From NCBI GenBank assembly GCA_951213105.1, contig OX578136.1, positions 69,549,230-69,613,229 on the forward strand: a DNA stretch of 64,000 bases. Direction: 5' to 3'. Source of the stretch: Amaurobius ferox (lineage: Eukaryota > Arthropoda > Arachnida > Araneae > Amaurobiidae). Both the position numbers and the translations under genes were made by a program. Shown here in pieces: positions 23,483 through 34,887 of this stretch (position 1 is the stretch's first letter; each line of letters begins with the position of its first letter). The notes under the pieces were generated by a model, which was given only the letters and a program-made list of their open reading frames with translations, was not told the origin of the DNA and ran no database searches.

Positions 23483-23615
23483 ACGCCGACGGGTTGGTCG
23501 AGCAGTCCAGGCGAGCTTTTCCAAGCAATCGTTCGACCGCTGCGTTGTGGGTTCGAGTCCCACGTAAGACATGGATGCTGTGTTGTTAAGCGCAGTGTGT
23601 TCCGTCGTCTAATTT
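23483..23615 (+). mobile_element. tRNA-like SINE, head truncated
   Basis: It contains an A-box region GGTTGGTCGAGCAGTCC and a B-box GGGTTCGAGTCCCA, then ACGTAAGACATGGATG and TGTGTTGTT followed by GCGCAGTGTGTTCC. The whole module matches the second module of the 5S/tRNA composite SINE at 4765-5113. It lacks a 5S head and continues past the 3' end of a tRNA, so it is not a functional tRNA gene. The head resembles class II (Ser/Leu-type) tRNAs. Confidence 0.8.
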
Positions 23616-23794
23616 AGATGATCAGTTACCAAATAATATTTGCTAGACACCATGTCATCCAAATAGTACATTCCCAATCGTATTCGCAAATAGTACAGTT
23701 TATTCTTGAATATATTTATTACAGGTTTCTATACAAATGGCTCTTAAAAACAACCATTACCCAGAAAAATGAACGTTTTCGTCTACCACACACT

Positions 23795-23965
23795 GCTTGA
23801 TAGCTTTTTGAAGGTAATGATTCTTTCTATTATAGTTGTGTTGATAGAAGCTGAAAAGAAACTATTTCTTACAGAGCACATAAAAATGACAACCACTTTA
23901 CGGGGAGCCAAACATATCATTGGCATGTGTTTGTCTAGCTGGAAGTTCTAGATTTACTTACTAAA
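23795..23965 (+). repeat. Dispersed repeat R1, copy 1
   Basis: Shares TTTGAAGGTAATGATTCTTT-type sequence, TTGTGTTGATAGAAGCTGAA, ACAGAGCACATAAAAATGAC, CACTTTACGGGGAG, TATCATTGG and TCTAGATTTACT with minus-strand copies at about 60375-60570 and 63135-63325. The frame reading SIIVVLIEAEKKLFLTEHIK is shared with the 60.4 kb copy. Origin unknown. Confidence 0.75.
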
Positions 23966-23969
23966 TTGT

Positions 23970-25095
23970 TGATGTTCAAAGGACCGATATATTTACTTGC
24001 TGTTTCCAGGGGAAATTCCGAATTTTAAACTTCATAAGGGAATTTCTATAGGGTGTATAGTTTTTGCTGATTTTAAAAGGAATGCATACATTTTGCAGAT
24101 AAATGTATTTAATAAATGTTGTCATAGATGTTATTAGAGACTGAGTTTACATCATTCATTGAATGTATTAAATTTTTGATTTTATTAAAACGTCACACAC
24201 ATTGTGCAAACGAAAAAAGTATATCTGGAGTGAGAATCTTCATTCGATTTTCTTGTACATTCATCTCCCATATTACTTAGGTTCACATCTATAATAATTA
24301 GCATTGGACTACAAAATAATACTATGTGAAAGTTCAGCAAACGATGTAAAAGTAGGGCTTCGTTTTCTATAACTTTAGTAATTTTGATAATTTATATTTT
24401 CAAGATGAATATTTTATTTTGTTAAATTTAGTGTGTTGTCATCGATTTGAAATTCGGAACTGAGTAAATATCTTTAAAATATCCTAAGAAAAAAATATAT
24501 CACTCAATTAGAAACACAAATTAAATTACTGCGCAGTATACGGCTGTTTAGAGAATATCATGTTGCTTAACATTTCGTCCGAGACAAGAGAAAGAAACCT
24601 AAAGTAAAAAATAAAAATAAGCCAAATTATACTATTTTATACTTTTACTTTGAGTTTCTTAGTTTTGTAATAAAGGGAAGATAAAGTATCTTAAATTGCT
24701 GTATACTGCATTACATTTTATTTTGCGCTTAATTAGAAAACTTTTTTTGTCTTCATATATTATTGTATAGAGAAAGCATTGGCTTCCCAAAAATTTCAAG
24801 GTGTTATTTTGACGATTAAGCACATTCTAATACATTTCGAACACTTTTAGAAAGACAACTTATCTGTGTATATGTGTATATCTCTAAAGTGTGGATTTAA
24901 TTCTAGGACAGAAACTCAAGGACAGATATTCGTAATAAATTCGTACAATAAAATTTATGTACATTCACTAGGTAGAAAACTAGAACTTGATAGAATATTT
25001 AGTAATTGGAAGACATAGATGCTGCACGTTCTGATAAAGAAGCTGTTGAAAAATATAAAGCTGTTTATTACTACGATTTCAAAGTATCAGTTAAT
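23970..25095. other. AT-rich intergenic sequence
   Basis: Nothing recognised. Confidence 0.4.
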
Positions 25096-25100
25096 TTCAA

Positions 25101-26840
25101 AAAGAAAAAATCTGATGTGAGCAACACATGACTTCCCTTATATAATTCAATGAACTTAATATTTTTACTGTCAAAAAATAATGTATAAGATCCATGGCAA
25201 TGCTTTTTTAACGTTGAATTTGGCAATATTCTGGATGACAACATGTAAAACTATTGAATAGTAGCCAATTAATTTTTATTTCGTGCAACTCTAAATAAAC
25301 AATTATCAATATTGATAGCATCCTCAATAAGCAATATAGTTCATATATTAAAATATTTTTATAATTAATTCATAAATTAGGTGTCGTTTTCATTAATTTG
25401 ACGTCATTTTTGCAATTTCGACGATTTTTCCGTCAATCTGAGGCGAAATATCTTCAAGTTGCGAATAATTTGCTAGATTATTCGCCAAGTTCGCCAAAAT
25501 GTATCACTAAGTGTTGCAGACAAACTATCAAAACAAATTAATCAAACTATTTTCTTATATACTAGAAGGTATGCCCGTCGTATGACGAAAATCAGAATTT
25601 GCGAATCATTTCTTACAATTTAGTGCCATTTTTATCAATTTGGCGATATTTTTTTCACTTTGGCAACCTTTAAAATAGTCGTCAAGTTGACGTTCCTCTA
25701 CATTTCTCGCCAAGCTTTACGTATGGATGGAGAAATGCTGTTATTCTTACATTTTACTCTTGTTCTTTCCAAGATATGGAGCTTTCTTCAATTAGTCGTC
25801 ATTCCATTGATTTAGCGTCGGTAGCATCAATGTGGTGAATTTTTATCAGTTAGATGACATTTTCGTCAGTTTGGAAACATTTAAAATGTCAGCAAGTTGG
25901 AGATATTCCGCAAAATTTCAAATGCTGAAACGTTTCCAAAAATTTGCCAAACGTTAAGGACATAAATACAGGTTGCTCTTATAGTAGTTACTTATATTAT
26001 TTCCAAGATATTGAATTTTCGTCAATTAGTCTTCATTTTCATTGATTTAGCGTCATGATTATCAATTTGGCGACATTTTCGTTAATTTGGCAACATTCAA
26101 AATATCGCCAAGTTGGTGACATTCTATCAAATTCGCCGCCAAAATCTCATCAAGTGTTATGGATGGTGACATAAGTGATTCTTTTAGCAGATAAATGACT
26201 ATTGGCATTCAAATACAAAAGTATTACCCAAAGTACATTTTCTCATGAATAGAAACAGCTGGATCCACGAGAATGATGGCACCAAATTTATCGCATGATA
26301 TCACATACGAAAAGTGAACTTATTTTACGATATGTAATACTTTTTTGCATTTTATGTGATTTTTTTTATAAATTTATTTGAAAAATATGCAATATCTCAA
26401 GAACGATTCATGCTAGTGTTGTAAAGTTTATGTGAATCATTTTTTAATGAAAAATAAAAAATAAATGATTATTTGTGTAACTTTATTGATTTTGATTTAT
26501 TGGTTTTGATTTGTTTTGATTTTTTGATGATTTTTTCAAAATTTCACTCGAAAATGTAGTGGAGTTCTGAACATTCGATTGCATTTAAAACCATTGGCTT
26601 GCTTCCAGTATTCACGGATTGCAGTTCTTGTACCAAATTTAGTTCGAATCACTCCATTCGTTCGTCCCCACAGATTCACTGAAACACATACACACATTAC
26701 ACACATACAGATAGCACCACAAAAACTTTTGATTCGTATTCAGGGATGCTTGAAACATACTCTCTCGTTGAAAACTCGAATTCAAATTTTCGACCCAGAC
26801 ACTATACTTCCCTTATGCATTATACTATATAAGTAAAATA
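25101..26840 (-). mobile_element. Hairpin-ended repeat, family 1, copy 2 (HINE-like)
   Basis: A minus-strand copy of family 1. The 3' tail at low coordinates has the stem-loop at 25115-25129. The interior (about 25380-26190) holds at least four diverged tandem units with TTTGGCGACATTTT, TTGGCAACATT and CCAAGTTG blocks spaced about 180-200 bases apart. The 5' end near 26760-26840 carries CTCGAATTC and the TATAGTATAATGCATAAGGG stem. It is the longest family 1 copy here because of the larger tandem array. Confidence 0.75.
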
Positions 26841-27585
26841 AGAATGGTCGAAAACCTATATAACCGTCCACTATCATCCTTCTACTACCAACTGAGAGAA
26901 AGGTCAAACTCAGTGTTTCTCTCAGGCATACCCCTCCCCCTTTAGACATTATATGTTAACCGAGTTTCTATATATGTGACAGTATTTAGACATATTTATA
27001 TAGGACAAATAGAAACTTTGTCAATGTTGTAACCAGTGGGGTAACGGAGCAGCATTGACTCCTTTACAGGACTTACTTTGTTATTTTCCCACTATTCCTA
27101 TCATCTTTTTCTTTTGTGATGTTGCCTCCACAGACTTGGACACCTACATTGCAAGCTCTGAGACTTTGAGTCTTTTGCCATTGATTGAAACACTTTGTTA
27201 CTTAAGTAATGAAAATTAACTGGGGTGTGGCACCACTAGACTTTCTAAAACAAAAATCCATTTTTAAGTATTTTTTCTTTTCATATTTTGCAAGAAAGTA
27301 TTTGAAAAATCTGTATCATTGGTCAAAATGATCAGAATTCTATCATTCTACCCATCATTTTGAAGGGCTTGAAAAAATATTTCGTTTGATACTAAGCGTG
27401 ATAATATACGTTCATATACGCTGTTGTCATACAATGCAATGCAACTTGATACGTTAGTCTGGCGCATTAGCAACTGATTACAAGAAGGCTTCTATAGACT
27501 GAAAAAGCAATACACATTAAATGTGCAATAGACAAGACAGATAAAGTAGACAGAAGAACATACATTTTTGTTAAAACAATTTAAA
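26841..27585. other. Intergenic sequence, nothing recognised
   Basis: A moderately GC-richer patch at 27020-27240 has no convincing frame or element ends. Confidence 0.4.
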
Positions 27586-27589
27586 TTTT

Positions 27590-27735
27590 CTGTAGTGCAG
27601 AAAATAAGATATGTTCCAGGATATCCTCTTCCACAGAGCTAACAAGGCACTTGTTGGAGTCAGCTAGATGAAATCTATTCAAGTTGGTCTGGGTGATTAT
27701 GTGACCTATCTTACCCTTAGTAGCAAAATGGTAAC
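27590..27735 (-). pseudogene. Possible non-LTR retrotransposon C-terminal relic
   Basis: One minus-strand frame stays open for about 45 codons and reads TQTNLNRFHLADSNKCLV followed by EEDILEH. This resembles the region after RNase H or the C-terminal zinc-binding stretch of many LINE pol proteins, whose pattern is roughly an N-L-x-R-F-x-L-x-D-S block, a Cys, then E-E-x-x-E-H. The second Cys and upstream domains are not visible. Chance similarity is possible. Confidence 0.35.
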
Positions 27736-27739
27736 TATT

Positions 27740-28500
27740 CTAGGGATTTTTCTGAAATAACTAAAGTCATTTGGATCCCTTTGGAAACGAAAAAGACGAT
27801 TCCAATTTTATTCCAATTTTATTCCCAAATTCACACCAGGGCAGTCGGACATATCGTTTGGTCTTACGTTGTTGCCATTCATGTGGTTAAAATTTGCATA
27901 AGGAATCGTCTTACATCTAAATACGCACCGACTTCACAATTTTCCAAGAAATTACCCAATTTTGTCACCAGATATTTAGTCTGCATCAAAATTTAACCTA
28001 AAGTTTTAAGTGATGGACCAACCGTTTCTGGATTATGAGCAAGTAACATTTTAAGCTTCTAATGCCAAAATCTTTTCACATACTTTATTTACATTTTTGG
28101 AAATAATATTTTTATCACGTTAATTTTTTAGTACGTCACTATTACACAACTTAAACAAATGTAACATACTTTTTCTGTTTATAAATATTTTTTGCATGCA
28201 ACAGCAATTGTGAAATTAATATTCGAAAAATATACGAATTGCAGACTTATTATATTTTAATCCAAATCGATTGCTAAGAACTTTCTCTGCGACTATGCTA
28301 AATTTAAGCTACTCCCACCCTGTAGTTTTTCTAATTTACATATTGGCCATTATCATGATTTTAGGAGCATCCATTGGTTATAAAATAACTAATTTAAAAT
28401 GTTACGCTACAGACTTCTTACACAGACATACAGATAAACATCTTCTGTGACTATGTAAGATAACACTGTTCACGCCTTGGTCTGAAGAGATTCCCAGACG
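27740..28500. other. AT-rich intergenic sequence
   Basis: Nothing recognised. Confidence 0.4.
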
Positions 28501-28505
28501 CTATA

Positions 28506-29374
28506 CAGGGTATTCAGTTAATGTGGCGACAAACTTAGAGTGTTGGTAGTAGACATCAAGAGGAACAAAAATTGGAATAGAACATGGGGTCCCATACTTC
28601 GTGTAGTCGGTGAAAATCGCGAAAATACGTATGCAGGCTCTGACGTCACGCAAGTATGAGAAAAAGTACAATAATACCAACAAAAATATTTGTTTAACAA
28701 CATGTTTACAACACAGCTTGTTGTGGACAGTACATTGATGGAAAGGGAACGATCAGAATGATGTGAACGAAATTATTACTGGTGTCGTTAGAAGTGGCTT
28801 TCGCGGACCTCAATACGTAGTCCACAGAGCCGTAAAAACGATTCCAGATGCTCTCGAAGCTACCAGGTGTGCTATTGATGTCTGCCACAGCGACAGGGAT
28901 CAGCGCTATGAGATCCTCCGGTGTGTCCACAGGCATCTCTCATAAACGATCCCAGAGGAAGAATCCAACGGATTGAGATTCGACGAACTTGGAGGAAAAG
29001 CACCAAACAGGCGCGCTCAATACACCTCCCTGGATATGTAGCATACAGGTAGTTAAGCACCACGCGGGAAAAATGTGCTAGGGGACCATCATGCATGAAC
29101 CAGATGCCTCCCTGCACTGGATCAATTCCAAGAGGACTTGTTGCAGGAAAACAAGGTACGTTACGTCAGACATCCTGAGCAAACCCACGAACGCATTCAT
29201 CGATCAACTGACATCTACCTTCCCTCTCCTCTGGAGCCAGAGCCTCCATAAGTATTTTTGCGATTTTCACCGACGAAACGAGGTTTAAGGCACCATGTTC
29301 CATTTCCATGTTTGTTCCTCCTGACGTCTACTGACAACCCTCAGAGTTTGTCACCGCATTAACTAAACACCCTG
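28506..29374 (-). mobile_element. Mariner-like element, internally deleted, long TIRs
   Basis: CAGGGTATTCAGTTAATGTG at 28506 and its inverse (CACCGCATTAACTAAACACC, then CTG, ending 29374) are flanked by TA on both sides. The inverted similarity goes far beyond a short TIR: about 28506-28650 aligns with the complement of about 29215-29374, including GTCGGTGAAAATCGC and ATGCAGGCTCTG-like blocks. At 869 bp it is shorter than autonomous members of this superfamily (about 1.3 kb). It encodes a deleted transposase (separate entry). Confidence 0.85.
28706..29125 (-). pseudogene. Mariner-type transposase C-terminal half, frameshifted
   Basis: The minus strand reads GGIWFMHDGPLAHFSRVVL (about 29110-29050), the second catalytic Asp region of a mariner-like DDE transposase (MHDG-AHF signature). 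It continues RCIERACLVLF and RRISIRWILPLGSF, then shifts frame and resumes as PVDTPEDLIALIPVAVADIN...PGSFESIW (28936-28840) and a short C-terminus. The N-terminal helix-turn-helix part and first catalytic Asp are absent, replaced by the extended inverted-repeat sequence. The protein cannot be active. Non-autonomous copies may still be mobilised by an intact relative, but none is visible in this window. Confidence 0.8.
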
Positions 29375-29379
29375 TATAT

Positions 29380-32085
29380 AACATCCTCTTGAAATCGAGA
29401 CCAGTAATCTATACGTAATTGAACGGGAATATTTTAAACAGATATATTTCAATTATGGCATCGTATGAAAACGCAGAGGAATCGAAACGTTGTGTACATA
29501 AATATTACAAGCATAAAATCTACGGATAAATTGGTATAGTTGATATTTTTCTGTAGGTGTTACTAATATGCCCTCAAAAATATATCATAAATATCGTATG
29601 TTATTTTTAATGCGTCAACGGTAATTACAGATTTCTTTTAAATAACGAAAAATATGATGTTTTTCTAAAGTAGAGTAAAAAATTTCTATTTTAGTGAAAT
29701 ATTTCTCACATCATTCATTTAAGAGTGTTAAAGAATTCCAGAAGATATACCCATGGACTCTAAAGCCATGCTAATTCAACTATTATTAGGTCAGTAATAC
29801 GTTTTAGAGAAACGGAATCTGTTGCCGAAGGTCTGTCTGTTTCTTTTTGTCCCCAACAGATTTAGTTTCTTAAAAATTCAAATTTACCAACCTCGTAAGG
29901 GAAATTTTAAGGGCTTTAGAGCAGTTTTAGGAGTTTTAAAGCACAGATATGTCTTCTAAATATCTTAATTGACACTTTCACATGAATGTTTAGAGAAATA
30001 TTGCTCTGAATTAAAATTTCTTAAATCTGAAAAACGCCACGTATTAAAACCGATATTTCTGACATATTTTTGCGTGTAATGCCAACTAACTGCAAAAAAT
30101 TATATTTCAATTTCTTGATACACTAATTCGTAATATTTCTATTCCCTTCCGTATTTCAGTAATGAGATACCTTTAGAAGGGCCAAAAGCTACATATAGAA
30201 ATGAAATCTAACTCCCACCTTTTATAACTATTCAACATTAATCAGTATAATCTTTAATGAATATTTTATTAAAAAGAAAATTGTGTATTAAAGTAGAGCT
30301 CAATTTCTGAGTCGAATAAAGTTAGCTTTCCGTGAAAACTTATGAAAATGCGGGTACTACCATATGCCCTAATTTCTCTAAAATTATTATGATTTATTGA
30401 TGTCGCAATTCAGACAAATGCGATTTTGCAAATTTAATTCATTTAATTCTAGACTGTACAGTTTAGCAATTATTTTTTGGATTAAGTGCTCTTAATATGG
30501 TAACTAATTTGGAATGTAATAGGGTTGGTGGAAAATTTTAGGAAGTTATTAGAAATTAAAAATTTAGATATGTACTTGGTAATTGCTCATTTTTTAATGT
30601 TAAGCTTATTGAGGTAAAATTGAAACGTTTTGGGATGGATTATTTTTCCTTGTTTGATTAAAACTATAGTAAATCTAACTCTGAGTAAAAAAGTTCTGGT
30701 AGACTTATTAAAATTTAGATTTAAATTAACGCTTGTTATTAATTTAAGAAAAGTTTAATTTACATTTTTTGCTGGACAGTTTAACTTATGCGTGTATGGA
30801 TAATCTATTGGATCAATCTAAAGTGTGAGTCTGCATTTGACATTTTCATTTACAATGTTCGAGTAGTTTTCATTATTTTTAGAAGAAATAAAGCTACGAA
30901 AATATTATATTTTAGATAACTCGTGTTTTAATTATATATTGACACAACATATTTCATAATGGAAATGTGTTCTTCAATTATCGTCTGACATACGGGTACA
31001 CCATGGACATACAAATGGGATTACTTATGGATATAAAAAGACACTGTGGACAAACGCAAATGCATATTCAACTGCGCTACGGATATACAAATGAAATGCT
31101 GTATGGACACACTATGGACATATTATTTCCTAGACACTATCTACATACATGCAGAGTGAGTGCTAAGTTGCATTGCTATTCTCTGAAAGCAGCTTGAAAG
31201 ACTCAACTTTTTTGCATCTAAACCTATTAAATTCTAGGAATACACATACATAGGGAACACCAAGGCAGAATAATGAGAAACTGAGAAAGATCGGGATGGG
31301 TTTTTTCCCACAAGAGGAGATAAGCCGGTTGGCACTTTCTGAAATTTTTTATTAGCCCAATATGGTCGACAATGCGTTAAAGAAGGACGTGTTGATTACT
31401 TCTCATTTTTGACAGTTTTTTAAAACATGTAGCTTAATCGTGTATGATATGGCAATAATCTGAAACTTTTTAACCAAAGTCAGTTGCGCTTTGTACTTTT
31501 AACTCAAGTTATGTTTTATCCACTGGATATAGCATATTTTTAGTCAGTTTCTGCATGGCGCAGTCGAGTATCAAAAAGAGGGATGTGACCATGCCACATT
31601 TTCTTAAATAATGTGTGTAGAATTACGTTATAGTGCTTTGAGCGGAACAGATTATACCCCTGTCTGTCCAAGCAACATATATTAATGGAAAATATATGCC
31701 GATGAACTAGCTGATCAATGGAAACATCAGAATATTCAACTACTGGCGTTTCTTTTGATACCTCATCAAAATCTATGTAAATATGTAATTCTAATGTGAT
31801 GATATTTCCCCTACAAAATGCCATACAAGTTACCAAAGTGAACAGGGATAAAAATAAATAACAAGAAAAATAGCAAAACTGCAATTCTAACATCATCTCT
31901 TTGCAAGGCCGAGCTAAACAAATTAGTAGGAAAAGCGAAGGTAGCAAACTCGAGCTAAAGGAATCAGTAGAAAAAGCGAAGCGAGCGAAAATGAGTTAAA
32001 CAGGAGAAAGACTGTAAATCAAAGGGAAATGTATTAGATATAAAAGAGAAGGAAACTACGCGAAAAAGTTTTACACCAAGATATC
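29380..32085. other. AT-rich intergenic sequence
   Basis: No gene is supported. The longest frame (minus 31540-31947, 135 codons) starts with two hydrophobic stretches and has no recognised domain, no promoter or splice context and ordinary AT-driven composition; see the rejected list. At 30990-31140 TATGGACATA-like motifs recur irregularly. Confidence 0.45.
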
Positions 32086-32089
32086 AGGA

Positions 32090-32207
32090 GCCAACGGTCC
32101 TACCGTGCTGAAAACACCGGTTCTCGTTAGATCGCCGAAGTCAAGCTGCATCGGGAACGGTTAGTACTTGGGTGGGTGACCACCTGGGAACACCGCGTGC
32201 AGTTGGC
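32090..32207 (+). rRNA. 5S rRNA-like SINE head
   Basis: 118 bases with all landmarks of a eukaryotic 5S rRNA: GCCAACGGTCC start, GTGCTGAAAACACCGG, the A-box region AAGTCAAGCTGCATCGGG, the C-box region TACTTGGGTGGGTGACC, and a GTTGGC end that pairs with the start. There is no T-run terminator immediately after it; the sequence continues into the SINE. It is therefore a pol III promoter module, not an isolated ribosomal gene. Confidence 0.9.
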
Positions 32208-32470
32208 ACATTTCGGGCGGGGTAGTCCGGTGGTTTGCGCGCTGGATTTGCACGCTGTCACAACTGCCGCCGTGTTCATGCGGAGTACAATCACGTTAAA
32301 CATGTCAGTCTGTAAGTCCTTTCGAGAGGTTGGTGGTAGGGGAAGGAGGGTACGGTCCCTGTGGATGCCTCCCCCACTGAGTTCCGGTCTAAATTGGGTG
32401 GCAATTTCCGGCCGTCCAAACGGTTACCTTAAAACTTTCTGGTAGGTCGGACGGTCTGGGTCTCAACAAC
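32090..32470 (+). mobile_element. 5S-headed SINE with conserved body
   Basis: A nearly complete 5S rRNA (32090-32207) runs directly into a second module (32208-32290) with TAGTCCGGTGGTTTGCGC, like a tRNA A-box region. From about 32285 a body collinear with the SINE at 5430-5735 follows: ACGTTAAAC, AAGTCCTTTCGAGAGG, TTGGTGG, CACTGAGTTCCGGTCT, CCGTCCAAACGGTTACCTT and TCGGACGGTCTGGGTC. It ends in a CAACAACAACAACC tail. The C-rich stretches and the few differences from canonical 5S suggest a fairly young copy. It differs from the composite at 4765-5113 in everything after the 5S head, so 5S heads have been joined to at least two bodies. Confidence 0.85.
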
Positions 32471-32499
32471 AACAACCAAGAAAGCAGGAGACAAAATCA

Positions 32500-32640
32500 G
32501 AAGAGGAAGAAGATGAAAATCGAAGAAATGAAAAAAGTAGCATGTTTGTATTGCAATGGAATATATTCAACCGAAAATGATGATTGAGTTCCATGTCTAG
32601 AGTGCGAAATGTGAGCCCATAGCTCACGAACCAAGAGAGA
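32500..32640 (+). pseudogene. Zinc-finger (PHD-like) tail of a transposon protein
   Basis: One frame reads ACLYCNGIYSTENDD, a TGA, then VPCLECEMWAHSSRTK. The spacing C-x2-C...(W)-x2-C-x2-C-x2-W-A-H is the pattern of the small PHD-like finger found at the C-terminus of many transposon-encoded proteins of invertebrates. The stop occupies the position where this motif normally has Trp (TGG to TGA). It starts about 30 bases after the A-rich tail of the SINE. The parent element (pogo/jerky-type, or another) cannot be named from 45 codons, and nothing upstream survives because the SINE lies there. Confidence 0.55.
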
Positions 32641-32649
32641 GAAATTACT

Positions 32650-33695
32650 TAAATAAATTACTTTTGTTTAAATAAATTACTTTTGTTTTTTTGCTTGTGT
32701 TTTCTTATTCAAATTTTGGTCCAAACTTCCGTCACAGGTCATCCCTGCACATTAACAGAATTTCGAATTGAACATTTCGAACATATGTTTTCCTATTTCT
32801 ATTGCCTCTTCTGCCGAATGGGCATGAATAGTAATGAATTGGACCCCAAAAATTTCCAAATGCGATGCATAATGTATAACACAATCAACAATCAAAAACA
32901 TTTTTTGAAGCTTAATAAGTCTCTTTGTAGAAAAACGTATCGTGACGTATTGCAGAAATATATAAGCTCAAAATATTTATTTCCACCATTTTCAAAAATA
33001 TTTATATATTCAGCTCTGAAAGCCAAATGATTGTTTATGTAATTTGCTCAGAAATTAAATGGATAAAGTATTTTATCTGACACTAGTAAATAAACTAATT
33101 TTTCCCCAAGGATTGTTGGTGTTACCAGGTCTTATTGCATTAATGCCACAAAGCCCTTGTAAATAGTGAACACATAAGCATATCGGCACTTTATGATAAG
33201 AGGAATAATTGTCTTTATGAAAATATAAGAACAGAGAGCACACAAGAGAACGGAGTAATCAAGTCTTGAAATGATGACAAATTATTGTGTAAAGAAGTTT
33301 TGATCGATATGTAACTGAAATAAATGTTACTTTATATACTAAACATTTTTGTGTTATGTAAATAATGCAAAAATATTTTTATTCTCTTTTGTCACTAATT
33401 TAACACAAAATAGTATTTAAGTAACATCATTTTGAAATGTTTGATCTTAAATTCATATTTATTATAAATACGCTACTTTTTCAACGTCAAATACATTTAA
33501 CTAATTTTACTAAATAAAATAAAATGGGAAATCTGCATTCATACTGCACACAGCCAATTTTATTGTCATTACTTAAGATGCTGTTTAACCATATATTTTA
33601 TAACAAGGTATTGTTTTTAATGATGTATTTTTACTATTGTTTTTATGAGGCAAGGTATTGATTTTTAAGTACAAAGTATTGAAAGTAATTCTTAA
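32650..33695. other. AT-rich intergenic sequence
   Basis: The frame at 32683-33030 (115 codons) has no recognised domain. A TTACTTTTGTTTAAATAAA unit is repeated at 32650-32690. Otherwise nothing is seen. Confidence 0.4.
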
Positions 33696-33696
33696 T

Positions 33697-33785
33697 AAGG
33701 ATGGATTGGTGCAGCTGATAGCATGTTAAGATTCTGTACAGAAGGTTCAGGTTCGAAGCCTAGTTACAATAAAGTGTTGTAAATG
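33697..33785 (+). mobile_element. tRNA-like SINE head
   Basis: GATTGGTGCAGCTGATAGC (A-box region) and AGGTTCAGGTTCGAAGCCTA (B-box) lie about 35 bases apart, as in tRNA-derived SINEs, followed by TACAATAAAGTG. The two halves do not form a full cloverleaf by eye. Its head differs from the other SINEs in this window. Confidence 0.55.
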
Positions 33786-33789
33786 AAAT

Positions 33790-34885
33790 GAGTCTTATAC
33801 TGTACGATTAAATATTTGCGAAATAAATTTTAAGTTGTAAAGATCATTGTGTTAACATGTGATGTTGAAGTTTTGAAACTTCCTTATAACAACGTTAAAT
33901 AATGACATTAACAAATTAACGCATCAAAATAGCATTAAAAATCCTTTCACCTGCAAGATGCAAAGTCAATGCCGTATTTTTATGTACACTGTTTCCATAT
34001 GCAGTGTTACTAGAAAAGTTCTTAAGCACTCCAGTAACTGTACAATTAAAAGGTACTCCACAATTAAAATTCACAAAAGAATTTGAAAGTTGTAAAGATC
34101 GTACGGTTAGCTTGCGGCGTTCAAGTTTTAAAACATCTTTAAATAACAACGTTGAATAACGACTTTAGAAAAGTAAAGCATAAAAAAGTATGAAATATCC
34201 TTTAACGTACAAGATTCAAAGTCAACGTCGTATTTTTATGCACGATATTATGGTTAAGTATGTGAGTAATTGAATGAAGAGTAACTTACTAAATTTGACT
34301 TGTATAAGATATATTCGTGATTGCTAGAAATAATAATGTTTTTGTTATATTTAATTGTTTTTATTAGACTTAGTCTGAAAACTTCTTTCTCTCTTTTTAA
34401 TAAGTAATTTAAAGCTAGCTTTTTCAACATATTATCAGAGAGTTAAAAGTAATTATTTAGGACGCAGAGTAATTTAGATTTTTTTCTGAGGCCAGACACA
34501 GATTTTTTCAAATTGAATTACTATGCTTCCAAATTGAATTAGATATTTAATGTAATTTCAAATGCCAACTTATTAGCAGGTAAATCTGCTATTACATTTT
34601 GGTGTGAGCACAGTAATTTAATGAATTCAATTCATTTTAAATACTAAAATAATAGTAAACCAATTTAATTAACGCGATATAAAATAATTTAACTTAAAAG
34701 TAATATTTCTGCATTATTTAAATATATTATTAAAGAAAATATTCATGATTTTATATATTTAAATTTATTTTCAGTGCGTGGATATTGTTTGTAATGACGT
34801 ACTGTTACTATTGTTTTCAATGAGGCAAGGTATTGATTTCAATGCATTCTTAACAGATAATTTAATTATTTTCTTACCTTCTGTA
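33790..34885. other. AT-rich intergenic sequence with an internal duplication
   Basis: Segments at about 33840-34010 and 34095-34245 share AAAGATC, GTTGAAGTTTTGAAAC-like, AATAACAACGTT, AAGCATA...AAAATCC and GCAAGATGCAAAGTCAA...GTATTTTTATG blocks, showing an old tandem duplication of about 250 bases. No gene is recognised. Confidence 0.5.
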
Positions 34886-34887
34886 TT

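Noticed and set aside
23483..23570. Possible functional tRNA gene
   Set aside because: A- and B-boxes are present, but the same module recurs inside a SINE at 4900-4990 and the sequence continues into the SINE tail; no clean acceptor stem or terminator.
31540..31947. 135-codon minus-strand ORF with hydrophobic N-terminus
   Set aside because: No domain, no homologous copy in the window, no supporting context; hydrophobic Leu/Phe/Cys content follows from base composition. It could only be rescued by expression data.
32090..32207. Possible functional 5S rRNA gene
   Set aside because: Nearly complete, but it runs without a terminator into a SINE body shared with another locus.
32683..33030. 115-codon plus-strand ORF
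   Set aside because: No recognisable family; residue use (Asn, Lys, Phe, Tyr) fits AT-rich non-coding DNA.
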